Source: Actinomyces urinae (GTDB lineage: Bacteria; Actinomycetota; Actinomycetes; Actinomycetales; Actinomycetaceae). Taken from it: DNA of 64,000 bases. Both the position numbers and the translations under genes were made by a program. Of this stretch, positions 20,753-29,784 are shown in pieces. Numbering within the stretch: the first letter of the stretch is position 1; each line of letters starts with the position of its first letter. The notes below the pieces were generated by a model. The model made no database searches, was not told the DNA's origin, and saw only the letters and a list, made by a program, of their open reading frames with translations. The DNA lies in assembly GCF_900119695.1 (NCBI RefSeq), contig NZ_LT632547.1, positions 558,001 to 622,000 of the forward strand, read 5' to 3'.

Positions 20753-21682
20753 CTACAGGCCTGCATTCGGACTCTCCCCACCCTCGCGGGAAGCCTCCAT
20801 AGACGCGCCAGCGGGCGTAATACCGGGATTCTTTACCGTCCAGCCGGCAGCCTTCGCCTCATCCACAAGCTGTGGATCAAGCGTTCCAAACACGAGCACC
20901 GACGGGCCCGCGCCGGAAACTACAGCGGGTAGACCCTCGCCACGCAAATACTGCACAAGATCATAAGTTGATGGCATTGCCTTAGCGCGCTGCGCCTGGT
21001 GAAGACGATCCTCAGTCGCATCCAACAGATGTTCGAGCGGCGCTTGACCCGAAAGAATCAAAGCAAGAAGCGACGCCCTCGAAAGATTAAACGTGGCATC
21101 TTTGAGCGGAACCTGCTTCGGGAGCGCCGCCCGCGCTTGCTTGGTTGAAACCGCGAACTTTGGCGTTAAAACCCAAGCGTCAAGGTCTGCGCGGGGCGGC
21201 CTCACAACCGTTTTTGCTTCCGTTCCCATCCAAGAGAACGTTACTCCGCCAAAAATAGCCGGGGCAGCATTATCCGGGTGGCCCTCAATCTGCGTGGCCA
21301 GCTGGAACACCTCGTCCAACGACATCGATTCTTCGCCCACCAGGCCACGCGCCAACATCAAACCAGCCACCGCGGCGGCCGCTGACGAACCCATACCCGC
21401 ACCGTGGGGAATCCGATTACGCGCTACCATCCGCAGTCCGACCTGCGGCATATCCAGGTATTCCAGCCCCTTGCGCACCGAACGAACAATCAGGTTGTCC
21501 TCGCCCTCGGGAACCTTTCCCGCGCCGTGTCCCATCACCTGCACGAATGTCTCGCCCACAACCGCGCGTAGCTCGACCTCGTCAAAAATACCAAGCGCCA
21601 ACCCCGCGTGGTCAAAACCCGGACCCAAGTTTGCCGACGTCGCCGGCACCTTCACCCGAACAAAATCATTTGTGAGGCGCAT
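20753..21682 (-). CDS. thrB: Homoserine kinase
   Basis: ThrB phosphorylates homoserine in threonine synthesis. The 309-residue GHMP-family kinase shows motif 1 VPATSANLGPGFDHAGLAL, the phosphate-binding motif 2 IPHGAGMGSSAAAAVAG, and motif 3 AVVSGAGPSVLVFG near the C-terminus. The ATG overlaps the hom stop by one base. It is last in an argS-lysA-hom-thrB unit. Threonine synthase is not in the window. Confidence 0.96.
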   Translation of the reverse strand: MRLTNDFVRVKVPATSANLGPGFDHAGLALGIFDEVELRAVVGETFVQVMGHGAGKVPEGEDNLIVRSVRKGLEYLDMPQVGLRMVARNRIPHGAGMGSSAAAAVAGLMLARGLVGEESMSLDEVFQLATQIEGHPDNAAPAIFGGVTFSWMGTEAKTVVRPPRADLDAWVLTPKFAVSTKQARAALPKQVPLKDATFNLSRASLLALILSGQAPLEHLLDATEDRLHQAQRAKAMPSTYDLVQYLRGEGLPAVVSGAGPSVLVFGTLDPQLVDEAKAAGWTVKNPGITPAGASMEASREGGESPNAGL

Positions 21683-22980
21683 TATGCCTCACCCTCAATT
21701 CGGAACACCGATGCGACCTCATCCACCACGGGCAAATCGCGTAGCTTAGAGAGGACTCCGTCCATGCTCTTCCCGGACGTGGCGCTGGTAGACAGGGTTA
21801 CCCGCGCGGCCTCCCCCGGCTTGGTCATCTCCTGCGAGACAGTGATCAACGAAATGCCGCTTTGCCCAAATACCCCTGCAACTTCGGCCAGCACGCCTGG
21901 CTTATCTGCAACCAGCAGAGAAACCTGGAAGCGAGAAGACGCCATACCCGGACTCAAAATCGGTAGCTTCGCGTACCGCGACTCGCGCGGAGCGTGGCCG
22001 CCCAGAACGCGGTGTGAAGCGCCCGCCACCAAATCGGAAAGCACCGCTGAGGCCGTAGGAGCGCCTCCCGCACCCTGGCCATAGAACATGAGGCGGCCAG
22101 CAGACTCGTTGTCTAACAAAATCGCGTTAAACGCACCAGCAACCGTGGCAAGAGGGTGGGAAACCGGGATCAAAGCGGGGTATACCGCCGCAGTGATGCC
22201 TTCTTCACCAGCCGCGCTCGAACGCTCCGCCACCGCGATCAGCTTAATTACCATGTCTGACTTCGCAGCCTGCGCGATGTCCTCCGCAGTAATACTGCTA
22301 ATCCCCTGCGCCTTAACATCTGCCATTGAAACGCGTGTATGGAATGCGAGCGAAGCCATAATTGAGCACTTCGCAGCCGCATCGAGCCCCTCAACGTCGG
22401 CCGTTGGATCTGCCTCTGCGAAACCAAGCTCCTGCGCCTTTGCCAGCGCATCCTTGTACGTAGCACCCGTCGTGGTCATCTGGTCAAGGATGAAGTTAGT
22501 AGTGCCATTCACGATTCCAACCAGGCGATTCACCCGGTCACCCGCGATCGACTCACGCAAGCCGTACACAATCGGAATCGCACCGGCCACGGCAGCCTCG
22601 TAATAAAGATCCGTGTCGTTTTGCTCGGCAAGCTCATAAAGCTCCGCGCCGTGCTTAGCCAGCAAAGCCTTGTTGCCAGTAATCACCGTTGAACCATTAC
22701 CGAGGGCACGCTTCACGTATGTGAATGCGGGTTCAATACCACCGATCAGCTCGATCACGATGTCGGACCCGTCGATCGCCTCATTCGCATCCGTAGTGAG
22801 TAGAGCAGGATCAACCTCAAAATCACGCTTCGCATTCACATCACGCACCAACACCGACTGAACCTGCAAGCGCGCTCCCGCCCGTGCGGCCAAATCCGTT
22901 TGGTGCTCTTCAATCAGACGAATGACCTGCGAACCAACTGTGCCCGCACCTAGAACGGCAATCTTTTGAACACTACTCAC
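21682..22980 (-). CDS. hom: Homoserine dehydrogenase
   Basis: Hom reduces aspartate semialdehyde to homoserine, the branch to threonine and methionine. The 432-residue product has a Rossmann N-terminus (VLGAGTVGSQVIRLI), NGTTNFILDQM, a catalytic domain with YPALIPVSHPLATVAGAFNAI, and a C-terminal ACT domain from about residue 350 (LLVADKPGVLAEVAGVFGQSGIS). The ACT domain is the usual site of feedback inhibition by threonine. The GTG start overlaps the lysA stop by 4 bases. Confidence 0.97.
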   Translation of the reverse strand: MSSVQKIAVLGAGTVGSQVIRLIEEHQTDLAARAGARLQVQSVLVRDVNAKRDFEVDPALLTTDANEAIDGSDIVIELIGGIEPAFTYVKRALGNGSTVITGNKALLAKHGAELYELAEQNDTDLYYEAAVAGAIPIVYGLRESIAGDRVNRLVGIVNGTTNFILDQMTTTGATYKDALAKAQELGFAEADPTADVEGLDAAAKCSIMASLAFHTRVSMADVKAQGISSITAEDIAQAAKSDMVIKLIAVAERSSAAGEEGITAAVYPALIPVSHPLATVAGAFNAILLDNESAGRLMFYGQGAGGAPTASAVLSDLVAGASHRVLGGHAPRESRYAKLPILSPGMASSRFQVSLLVADKPGVLAEVAGVFGQSGISLITVSQEMTKPGEAARVTLSTSATSGKSMDGVLSKLRDLPVVDEVASVFRIEGEA

Positions 22981-24392
22981 TTTTCCTCCACCAGTTCAGT
23001 GGTGTTTAGCGCCGCGTCGCGCGCAAACAAATCCTCGAGCTTTTCCGGATAAATCAGCCAATGCGGCTCTCCCATGCCTACGCCGAGTGTGCCCGGACGA
23101 GTCAGCATGTTGTAGTTCGACGACATCGAATGCCCGTATGCACCCGTTGCGGGCACAGCAAGCACATCACCCTCGTGAATATCACCGGGCAATGCCACAT
23201 CAGAAACCACCACATCACCAGACTCGCAATGCTTGCCTACCACGCGAGCCAGACGCGGCGGCGCATCCGAAACCCTGTTGGCCAGCAGCGCCGTGTACTT
23301 CGCTTCATAAAGAGCGGGACGGATGTTGTCCGACATACCCCCATCAACCGAGACGTATAGGCGCGAGCCTCCCTCAATCGGCACATCTTTAACCGTGCCC
23401 ACCCGGTACAGCGTCACCACAGCCCGGCCGATCACCGACCGCCCCGGCTCCACTGACACATGCGGCATTTTAAGATCAAACTTCTCGCATGCCTCGCGAA
23501 CCGCGCCCGCGAGCGTGCGCGCAATATCCTTTGGCGCGAGGGGCTGAGGGTCTTGTCCCGTGTACGTGATCGCGTAGCCGCCGCCCAAATCAAGTTCGTG
23601 GCAAACCACGCCTTCATCAGCCAACTGCTGTGCCAAAGACAACAAGCGCGAGGCGGACTCGGCGAAAGCCTCAAGGTCACGAATCTGGGATCCGATATGG
23701 GCGTGCAATCCCATAAACTCAAGCGAATCATGCGCCGCGATCTTGCGGACAGCCTCCAGAGCCGTACCCGCCGCTAACGACAAGCCAAACTTTTGGTCTT
23801 CATGCGCGGTTGCAATGAACGCATGACCACCGGCATGTACTCCCGTAGTCACCCGAATCATCACTCGGGCGCGGCGGCCCAACTCCTTCGCAATGCGAGC
23901 AACCCGCTCCACCTCGCCTATTGAATCAACCACAATTCGCGCAATGCCACGGGTTCCCGCGCTGATCGCCAAACGTAGCTCTTCATCCGACTTGTTGTTC
24001 CCGTGCAAACCCACCAGATCAGGATCTGCACCCGCACGAAGCGCGAGCGTCAATTCGCCCAAGCTCGCCGTGTCTACGCCCATGCCGGCGCTGGTGACCA
24101 GTTCAATCACGCGCCCGCTCATCAAGGCCTTAGCCGCGTAGTACGCCGAGCCTCCGCCCATGCCATAGCCGTCCCAGAACTCTTCGGCCATAACCGTAGC
24201 CCACACGTTCGCGCGGCCGTACAGATCGGCTTCGTCCAGAACATACAGCGGCGAACCGTATGATTCCACCAGTTGCAAAGCACTGACTTTACCTAACGAA
24301 AGCCCAGTTCCGTCATGCCGTGCACTCCACGGCCATAGATCTGGCCGTTCGCTTGGCCTCGGCGCCAAAAGATTACTGAGGTCGTGGCTCAT
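22977..24392 (-). CDS. lysA: Diaminopimelate decarboxylase
   Basis: LysA converts meso-diaminopimelate to lysine, the last step of lysine synthesis. The 471-residue PLP enzyme (fold type III) has AYYAAKAL with the PLP lysine, GLHAHIGSQI, ELDLGGGYAI, EPGRSVIGRA and the active-site GKHCESGDVV. It lies between argS and hom; argS-lysA-hom-thrB is a common actinobacterial order. Confidence 0.97.
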   Translation of the reverse strand: MSHDLSNLLAPRPSERPDLWPWSARHDGTGLSLGKVSALQLVESYGSPLYVLDEADLYGRANVWATVMAEEFWDGYGMGGGSAYYAAKALMSGRVIELVTSAGMGVDTASLGELTLALRAGADPDLVGLHGNNKSDEELRLAISAGTRGIARIVVDSIGEVERVARIAKELGRRARVMIRVTTGVHAGGHAFIATAHEDQKFGLSLAAGTALEAVRKIAAHDSLEFMGLHAHIGSQIRDLEAFAESASRLLSLAQQLADEGVVCHELDLGGGYAITYTGQDPQPLAPKDIARTLAGAVREACEKFDLKMPHVSVEPGRSVIGRAVVTLYRVGTVKDVPIEGGSRLYVSVDGGMSDNIRPALYEAKYTALLANRVSDAPPRLARVVGKHCESGDVVVSDVALPGDIHEGDVLAVPATGAYGHSMSSNYNMLTRPGTLGVGMGEPHWLIYPEKLEDLFARDAALNTTELVEEK

Positions 24393-24404
24393 TCCAGCGG
24401 CCCT

Positions 24405-26084
24405 CTACATACGCTCGGGGGCAGATACCCCAAGGAGATCTAGGCCGTTTCGCAGAACCTGCGCCACCGCATCGTTCAACCAGCGGCGAGCCACGTGACC
24501 AGTATCAACCTCTTCGTCCGCTCGCGGCGTCACGCGGCACTGCGCATACCAAGTGTGGTAAGCGCCAGCAAGGGTTTCAAGGTAGCGCGCCACGCGATGC
24601 GGCTCCAAAAACTCCGCCGCCTGAGCAACCACCGTTGGGTACTGCGCGAGCACACCCAATAACTGCCCATCTGCCGGGTGTGAAAGCGCCGCCGGATCAA
24701 ACTCGGCGCTACGAGTAACGCCATGTTCCTCCGCGTTGCGCGCCACGTTAGCTGTACGAGCATGCGCGTACTGTACGTAGTAAACCGGGTTGTCATTAGT
24801 ATTCTGCGACAACAAGTCAAGATCAATGTCGAGGTTTTGATCCATCGACGCGCGAGTAAGAGAATAACGAGCCGCATCCACGCCAACCGCATCCAGCAGG
24901 TCATCGAGCGTCACGATCGTTCCCGCACGCTTTGACATACGCACCGGCTTGCCGGAGCGGACCAGGTTAACCATCTGACCGATCAGAATCTCCAAGTTCT
25001 CATGCGGAACGTCACCAAATGCCGCGCACATAGCCATCATGCGACCGATGTAACCGTGGTGATCCGCACCCAGCAGATACACGGCCTTATCGGCCCCGCG
25101 CGCCCTCTTGTCCAAGTAGTACGCCAGATCGCCCGCAAAATAAGCTGCGTCGCCATCCGACTTCACCAGCACACGGTCCTTATCATCACCAAATTCGGTG
25201 GTGCGAAGCCACAGGGCGCCATCCTCTTCGAAAATGTGGCCCCGCTCGCGCAAAATCTGAATCGCTTCATCTACCGCACCGGACTCATGCAAAGAATCCT
25301 CGTGGAAGAACACGTCAAACTCAGACCTGAACTCCTTTAGCTTCACCTTAATCTCGGTGAACATGAGCTCCACGCCGCGAGCGCGGAACGCCTCCACGGC
25401 CTCGTTTTCGCTCAAATCCAGCGGATTTGGTTCGTCAGCCGCAAGCGAGTCGGCGATCACCTGCTTCGCGATGTCCTCAATATACTGGCCGCCATAACCA
25501 TCCTCGGGCGCTGGCTGCCCCTTTGCACGCGCATACAGCGAGCGGGCAAAACGATCAATCTGCGCACCGTGATCATTGAAGTAGTACTCGCGAGTAACGT
25601 CCGCGCCAGCTGCCTTCAACAGGCGGGCCATCGAATCGCCAACCGCTGCCCAACGTGCGCCACCAAGATGAATGGGGCCGGTTGGATTAGCCGATACATA
25701 TTCCAAGTTCACATGCTTGCCAGCCTGGGACTCGTTTCGGCCGTATTCCTTGCCCGCCTCCAAAATGGTGCGTGCAAGCTCGCCGGCCGACGCCGCATCC
25801 AAACGGACATTAATAAAGCCCGGGCCCGCCACCTCAGCCTGCGCAATACCGGCCTCGGATGCCAAACGCTTCGCAATAATCTGCGCGAACTCACGCGGAT
25901 TCATCCCCGCCTTCTTCGCCAGACGCATCGCTATATTCGTTGCCCAATCACCGTGCTCGCGGTTACGCGGACGCTCCACCGTCACATCCTGCTCGATGTC
26001 CTCGGCATCCAAACTAATCGCACCGTCGCTCACGCAGCCGGTCAGAACCTCATGGATAAGCTTTTCTAAATCTTTAGGAGTCAC
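24405..26084 (-). CDS. argS: Arginyl-tRNA synthetase
   Basis: ArgS charges tRNA-Arg. With the GTG start at 26084 the product is 559 residues, the normal actinobacterial length, and begins with a helix [14 protein letters not shown] like its relatives. An earlier in-frame start at 26168 would add 28 residues without family likeness, so I reject it. Class I motifs are present: [10 protein letters not shown] for HIGH and [18 protein letters not shown] for KMSKS. The C-terminal DALR anticodon-binding domain ends in [13 protein letters not shown]. tRNA-Arg(CCG) is encoded about 0.7 kb upstream. Confidence 0.95.
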   Translation of the reverse strand: MTPKDLEKLIHEVLTGCVSDGAISLDAEDIEQDVTVERPRNREHGDWATNIAMRLAKKAGMNPREFAQIIAKRLASEAGIAQAEVAGPGFINVRLDAASAGELARTILEAGKEYGRNESQAGKHVNLEYVSANPTGPIHLGGARWAAVGDSMARLLKAAGADVTREYYFNDHGAQIDRFARSLYARAKGQPAPEDGYGGQYIEDIAKQVIADSLAADEPNPLDLSENEAVEAFRARGVELMFTEIKVKLKEFRSEFDVFFHEDSLHESGAVDEAIQILRERGHIFEEDGALWLRTTEFGDDKDRVLVKSDGDAAYFAGDLAYYLDKRARGADKAVYLLGADHHGYIGRMMAMCAAFGDVPHENLEILIGQMVNLVRSGKPVRMSKRAGTIVTLDDLLDAVGVDAARYSLTRASMDQNLDIDLDLLSQNTNDNPVYYVQYAHARTANVARNAEEHGVTRSAEFDPAALSHPADGQLLGVLAQYPTVVAQAAEFLEPHRVARYLETLAGAYHTWYAQCRVTPRADEEVDTGHVARRWLNDAVAQVLRNGLDLLGVSAPERM

Positions 26085-26162
26085 GCCCCCAATCTTAAAG
26101 GCAAACCCCCGCCCCGCGTAACCAGCGCCCACCGAGCGAACAAAGCCACCCGAAGTCAAGGC

Positions 26163-26196
26163 AAACAAAAGGGCAGGCCCAAACCTGGACCTGCCC
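26163..26196 (-). terminator. Intrinsic terminator after rpiB
   Basis: GGGCAGG and CCTGCCC form a 7-bp stem around a 12-base loop on the minus strand, followed by TTTTGTTT. It separates rpiB from argS. Confidence 0.85.
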
Positions 26197-26210
26197 TCGA
26201 TTGCCTTATA

Positions 26211-26660
26211 TCAGTGGTTGTTCTCGTACTCGCTCATCAAACCAATCCGGTAAGCATGACGAGAATCGTCCGAGAACTGGGTGGCAAGGAACACATTCAC
26301 AAAGTGAGCGGCCTCCTCCATTGTGTGCTGACGGGCACCAATAGCGATCACGTTCGCATCGTTGTGCTCGCGAGCCAACACCGCGGTGGCCTCATTCCAC
26401 ACCAGTGCCGCACGAACACCCTTCACGAGGTTCGCCGCCATCTGTTCGCCATTACCGCTACCACCGATCACAATGCCAAGTGAACCCGGTTCAGCCGCGA
26501 CCGCCTCGCCACAAGGAATACACATCGTTGGGTATGCGTCGAGGGCATCGTACTCTGTTGCACCGTGGTCAACGACTTCGTGGCCTCCTTCCTTCAACAT
26601 CTCAATCAGGTAGTTACGAAGCTCAAATCCAGCATGATCAGCTGCAATATGCACGCGCAT
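26211..26660 (-). CDS. rpiB: Ribose-5-phosphate isomerase B (RpiB/LacAB family)
   Basis: RpiB interconverts ribose-5-phosphate and ribulose-5-phosphate in the pentose phosphate pathway. The 149-residue product starts MRVHIAADHAGFELRNYL. It carries the anion-binding GIVIGGSGNGEQM and LAREHNDANVIAIGAR. The position after GIVIGG, which is Cys in E. coli-type enzymes, is Ser here, as in mycobacterial RpiB. The ATG at 26660 is chosen because GGAGGT lies 4 bases upstream; a TTG four codons earlier overlaps that site. Confidence 0.93.
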   Translation of the reverse strand: MRVHIAADHAGFELRNYLIEMLKEGGHEVVDHGATEYDALDAYPTMCIPCGEAVAAEPGSLGIVIGGSGNGEQMAANLVKGVRAALVWNEATAVLAREHNDANVIAIGARQHTMEEAAHFVNVFLATQFSDDSRHAYRIGLMSEYENNH

Positions 26661-26779
26661 TGCGACCTCCAAAGAAAGATTGTTTACCTAATTATTACAC
26701 GAAGCCGCGGAACATAGTTGGCAAGCAAAATATGGCCCAGCAAAAGGGTCCTAACGCGCTTACATCGCGAAGTGCAAAG

Positions 26780-26852
26780 CGCCCCGAACAGGACTCGAAC
26801 CTGCGACCTTCTGCTCCGGAGGCAGACGCTCTATCCGCTGAGCTATCGGGGC
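26780..26852 (-). tRNA. tRNA-Arg (anticodon CCG)
   Basis: The minus strand folds as a cloverleaf. The 7-bp acceptor stem is GCCCCGA/TCGGGGC-type with discriminator G, the D-arm is GCTC..GAGC, and the anticodon stem TCTGC/GCAGA holds a CTCCGGA loop with CCG at 34-36. The T-arm has TTCGAGTC. The 3' CCA is not encoded. CCG reads CGG arginine codons. Confidence 0.97.
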
Positions 26853-26919
26853 CTGGCTATCTGAAAAGCCGTTGTAATCGTACCAGTCAGGCAGAGAAAC
26901 CGTTAAACGAGACCGACGA

Positions 26920-27690
26920 TCACATGGATTTGCGGGCGCGAATAATCTCACGGACCAAAACCGGATCGTCCGAGATGATCGCATCCACACCAGCATCTAG
27001 CGCCTGCACGATCTCTTCTGGCTCATTCAGCGTCCACACGTGCACCGCAATGCCAAAGGAATGCGCGAAACTAACAAAGCGTTTAGACACCAGCCGGATA
27101 TGACCAATCTTTAACGGAATTTGTGCAGCTACTACTCCGAGGCGCGACCAATCCTGCCGTGCAACCAGACGCGGCGTCTGTGTCTGCGCCGCAAGGAACA
27201 GACGCGCAACCTCCACTTGTCCCAGCGAAGTTCTAATCTCCGGCGCAACCTCTCTAATACGTTGCAGGCGGCCCGAATCAAATGAGGCTAAACACACTCT
27301 ATCCATCGCTCCGTGAGCGCGGATGACCTCAAGCATTGGACGCCAAACGTCCTCTTCTTTCGCATCAATATTTAGCTTCAAATGAGGGAAGGTCTGCAAG
27401 ATGTCAGCGAGGAGAACCGGGCCGCGCGCAGAGCCGTTGATCGTCATGTCTTGCAACTCTTCCAACGTGTGAGCCGAGACAAGACCAAAACCGTCCGAAA
27501 CTCGATCCAGAATCGGATCGTGTATCAGCACAACGTGGCCATCAGCCGTCAGATGAGCGTCCGTTTCCACGAACTGAAAACCGAGCCTAGCGCAATTTTC
27601 GAATGCTTCCCACGAGTTTTCCGGAGCCAAGTTAGCGCCACCACGGTGAGCTACAACCAGCGGGGCTCCTCTACGAGGAACGTCATACAT
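26920..27690 (-). CDS. Glycerophosphodiester phosphodiesterase family protein
   Basis: Enzymes of this family hydrolyse deacylated phospholipids to glycerol-3-phosphate and an alcohol. The 256-residue TIM-barrel product has the catalytic VVAHRGGANLAPENSWEAF with the first His, then FVETDAHLTADGHVVLIHDP with metal ligands and the second His. HVWTLNEPEEIVQALDAGVDAIISDDP follows at the C-terminus. No signal peptide is seen, so it is probably cytoplasmic. The upstream M23 peptidase gene ends 3 bases before its start region. Confidence 0.92.
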   Translation of the reverse strand: MYDVPRRGAPLVVAHRGGANLAPENSWEAFENCARLGFQFVETDAHLTADGHVVLIHDPILDRVSDGFGLVSAHTLEELQDMTINGSARGPVLLADILQTFPHLKLNIDAKEEDVWRPMLEVIRAHGAMDRVCLASFDSGRLQRIREVAPEIRTSLGQVEVARLFLAAQTQTPRLVARQDWSRLGVVAAQIPLKIGHIRLVSKRFVSFAHSFGIAVHVWTLNEPEEIVQALDAGVDAIISDDPVLVREIIRARKSM

Positions 27691-27693
27691 AAA

Positions 27694-28539
27694 CTAGTCA
27701 CAACCTTGGCCCGGCTGGCGAGCATTATTTTGCTGCAACCACACCATCGGATCCACCAGCTGATTGTCTTTATCATGCACCTCGAAGTGCAGATGTGGGC
27801 CCGTAGAAGTGCCCGTGTTACCCACCGAAGCGATCCGCTGTCCCGCGTGTACCTGATCCCCAGCCTTCACCAGGACATCCTCGGCATACATGTGAGCGTA
27901 ACCGGTGTAAAACACCTCTCCATCGGACTTAGTATGCTTGATCAAAATCCAATAACCGTAGCCCTCCATGGGCTCCGATGCCTGCACCACGCCATCTGAT
28001 GCGGCAAAAATAGGGGTACCATTCGGGCCGGCCATATCCAGCCCCTCGTGCAACTTGGAATAACCCAGAACCGGGTGAAACCTATAACCGAACGGGGACG
28101 CAATATTGAACGTTCCCTCAAGTAGCGGCCAGACAATAGGTGCCGACTCTGACACCGAGCGGTTACCGTTAGCGGGCATCACCTGCAAGCACTGCGAAAT
28201 CTCAAGTGGGGTGCGAAGCTTTGCCCTCGAGGCCGCACCCGCAACCTCACGCAACCCCTCTGCCTCCGCAACAACGACATCAGCGCTTTTAGCCCACGAG
28301 GATTGTGCGGCCGGTGAAGCTACCACCTTTGAAGGTAGCGCAATTGAAGTTTCTGGCCCAACGAAACCAGTTAGCGGAACTGCCACGGTAGCTGCCGCAA
28401 CAACGGCTACAAGACCGCCCTTCAAAAGGCTTAACCAACTTGGTTTTTGGATCTTTCGCTTCGAGGACGCTTCGGCCTGCTCGCGAAGCTGACGACGCGT
28501 AGGGAAAGGCGAGCCGTTTGGAGAACCATTCACAGGCAA
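27694..28539 (-). CDS. M23 family (LytM-type) cell-wall peptidase, membrane-anchored
   Basis: The 281-residue product has a basic cytoplasmic N-terminus, one membrane helix or uncleaved signal at about 38-60 (GGLVAVVAAATVAVPL), and a linker. A C-terminal LytM domain carries the zinc ligands: KLHEGLDMAGPNG (HxxxD) and GPHLHFEVHD (HxH). All catalytic positions are intact, so it may cut peptidoglycan cross-bridges during growth or division. The TTG start at 28539 has AAGGGA about 9 bases upstream; a GTG two codons later is an alternative. Confidence 0.9.
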   Translation of the reverse strand: MPVNGSPNGSPFPTRRQLREQAEASSKRKIQKPSWLSLLKGGLVAVVAAATVAVPLTGFVGPETSIALPSKVVASPAAQSSWAKSADVVVAEAEGLREVAGAASRAKLRTPLEISQCLQVMPANGNRSVSESAPIVWPLLEGTFNIASPFGYRFHPVLGYSKLHEGLDMAGPNGTPIFAASDGVVQASEPMEGYGYWILIKHTKSDGEVFYTGYAHMYAEDVLVKAGDQVHAGQRIASVGNTGTSTGPHLHFEVHDKDNQLVDPMVWLQQNNARQPGQGCD

Positions 28540-28719
28540 AATAACAGATCCCTTCCCAACAGTGCGGAATAAGAGGTTGATTCACACGAACTCACACGGT
28601 GAATACATAACGAACTTATAACGCTGAGCCTCGCGGATCAACCCGTTTGAAAAAGCTGTGCACAGACTCACGCTCATCGCTTCAAACTGGCACCAATGAG
28701 CTACAAGCCCAAGTTCGAC

Positions 28720-29784
28720 TCACGTATCCAGGTTGCGCTCAATGAGAACATCTTCACGCTGGAGCGAGTCCCTAACCTCGCCGACCAACTCCTCAATAAC
28801 ATCCTCCAAGAAGAGCACGCCAACCGTCTGGCCGTCCTTTACAACCTCCGCCAAATGCGTACCCGAGCCTTGCATAATGCGCAGTGCGTCCTCTACCTCG
28901 TCATCTGCCTGAACAACCGGCATCTCCCTAAAACGCCACTCATCCAATGGCAAGTCGCGTTGATCCGGGTCCGCGAACAAGATGTCCTTCAAGTGGAGAT
29001 AAAAGACCGGCATGCCCTCTTCATCCACCACCGGGTAGCGTGAAAAACCAGTTTTTGCTACCTCACGCTCCAGTTGGGCAGGCGTCACGTCACGTGGCAC
29101 GCTCACCAGCTCGTCAACCGGCACCATCACGTCACCAGCGTGCTCCTCCGAGAATTCGAGTGTTCCGCTCAGTAGACCGATCTCATCGTGAATCGTCCCT
29201 TCCTGCTGGGATAGCTCGACGATCGAGGCAACCTCCTCGGCAGTGAACGACGCGGCAACCTCGTGGCGAGGTTCCAAACCGAACAAGCGCACGAACCAGT
29301 TCGCCAGATGGTCAAGACTCACAACGACTGGACGCAACACGTGCCCTATCGCAACCAGTGGCGGAGCCAGAATCAACAGCGCCTTATCAGGAGCCGAAAC
29401 CGACATGTTCTTCGGCACCATCTCCCCAAAAACCACGTGCAAGTACAACACCAGTAACAAGGCCAAAACAAACGCAACCGCATGCGCGGACGCGGCTGGA
29501 AGTCCCACGGAGTGCAAAGGACGCTCCACAAGCCTTGCAATAGCAGGCTCTGCAACCGCGCCCAACGAGGTTGAAGCGATCGTGATGCCCAGCTGGGAGA
29601 TCGACAGCATCAACGAAACATTCTCAATGGCGTACAGGGCCGTCTTGGCGCCTCGTTTCCCCTCGTCTGCGAGCGGCTCTATTTGCGCCCGACGCGAAGA
29701 GGTGACAGCGAACTCGGCGGCCACAAAAAACGCATTCAAAAGGAGCAGGAACAGCGTGATTAGAAGGCCAGCAGTGATACTCAT
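28720..29784 (-). CDS. CNNM/CBS-domain transporter-like membrane protein, lacking the C-terminal domain
   Basis: The 354-residue product has an N-terminal CNNM (DUF21) membrane domain of about four helices with NAFFVAAEFAVTSSRR and MVPKNMSVSAPDKALL. A CBS pair follows (VMVPVDELVSVP; FRYPVV-type and EDVIEELVGEVRD). It stops soon after CBS2, without the CorC_HlyC domain found in its neighbour. These proteins are linked to Mg2+/Co2+ export or membrane stress; a hemolysin label is historical. It starts inside the 3' end of the paralogue with a 4-base overlap, so the two are coupled and may form a heterodimer. Confidence 0.88.
   Translation of the reverse strand: MSITAGLLITLFLLLLNAFFVAAEFAVTSSRRAQIEPLADEGKRGAKTALYAIENVSLMLSISQLGITIASTSLGAVAEPAIARLVERPLHSVGLPAASAHAVAFVLALLLVLYLHVVFGEMVPKNMSVSAPDKALLILAPPLVAIGHVLRPVVVSLDHLANWFVRLFGLEPRHEVAASFTAEEVASIVELSQQEGTIHDEIGLLSGTLEFSEEHAGDVMVPVDELVSVPRDVTPAQLEREVAKTGFSRYPVVDEEGMPVFYLHLKDILFADPDQRDLPLDEWRFREMPVVQADDEVEDALRIMQGSGTHLAEVVKDGQTVGVLFLEDVIEELVGEVRDSLQREDVLIERNLDT

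Noticed and set aside
26084-26168. Longer start of argS
   Set aside because: The extra residues do not resemble ArgS, and the GTG start at 26084 gives the expected length and first helix.
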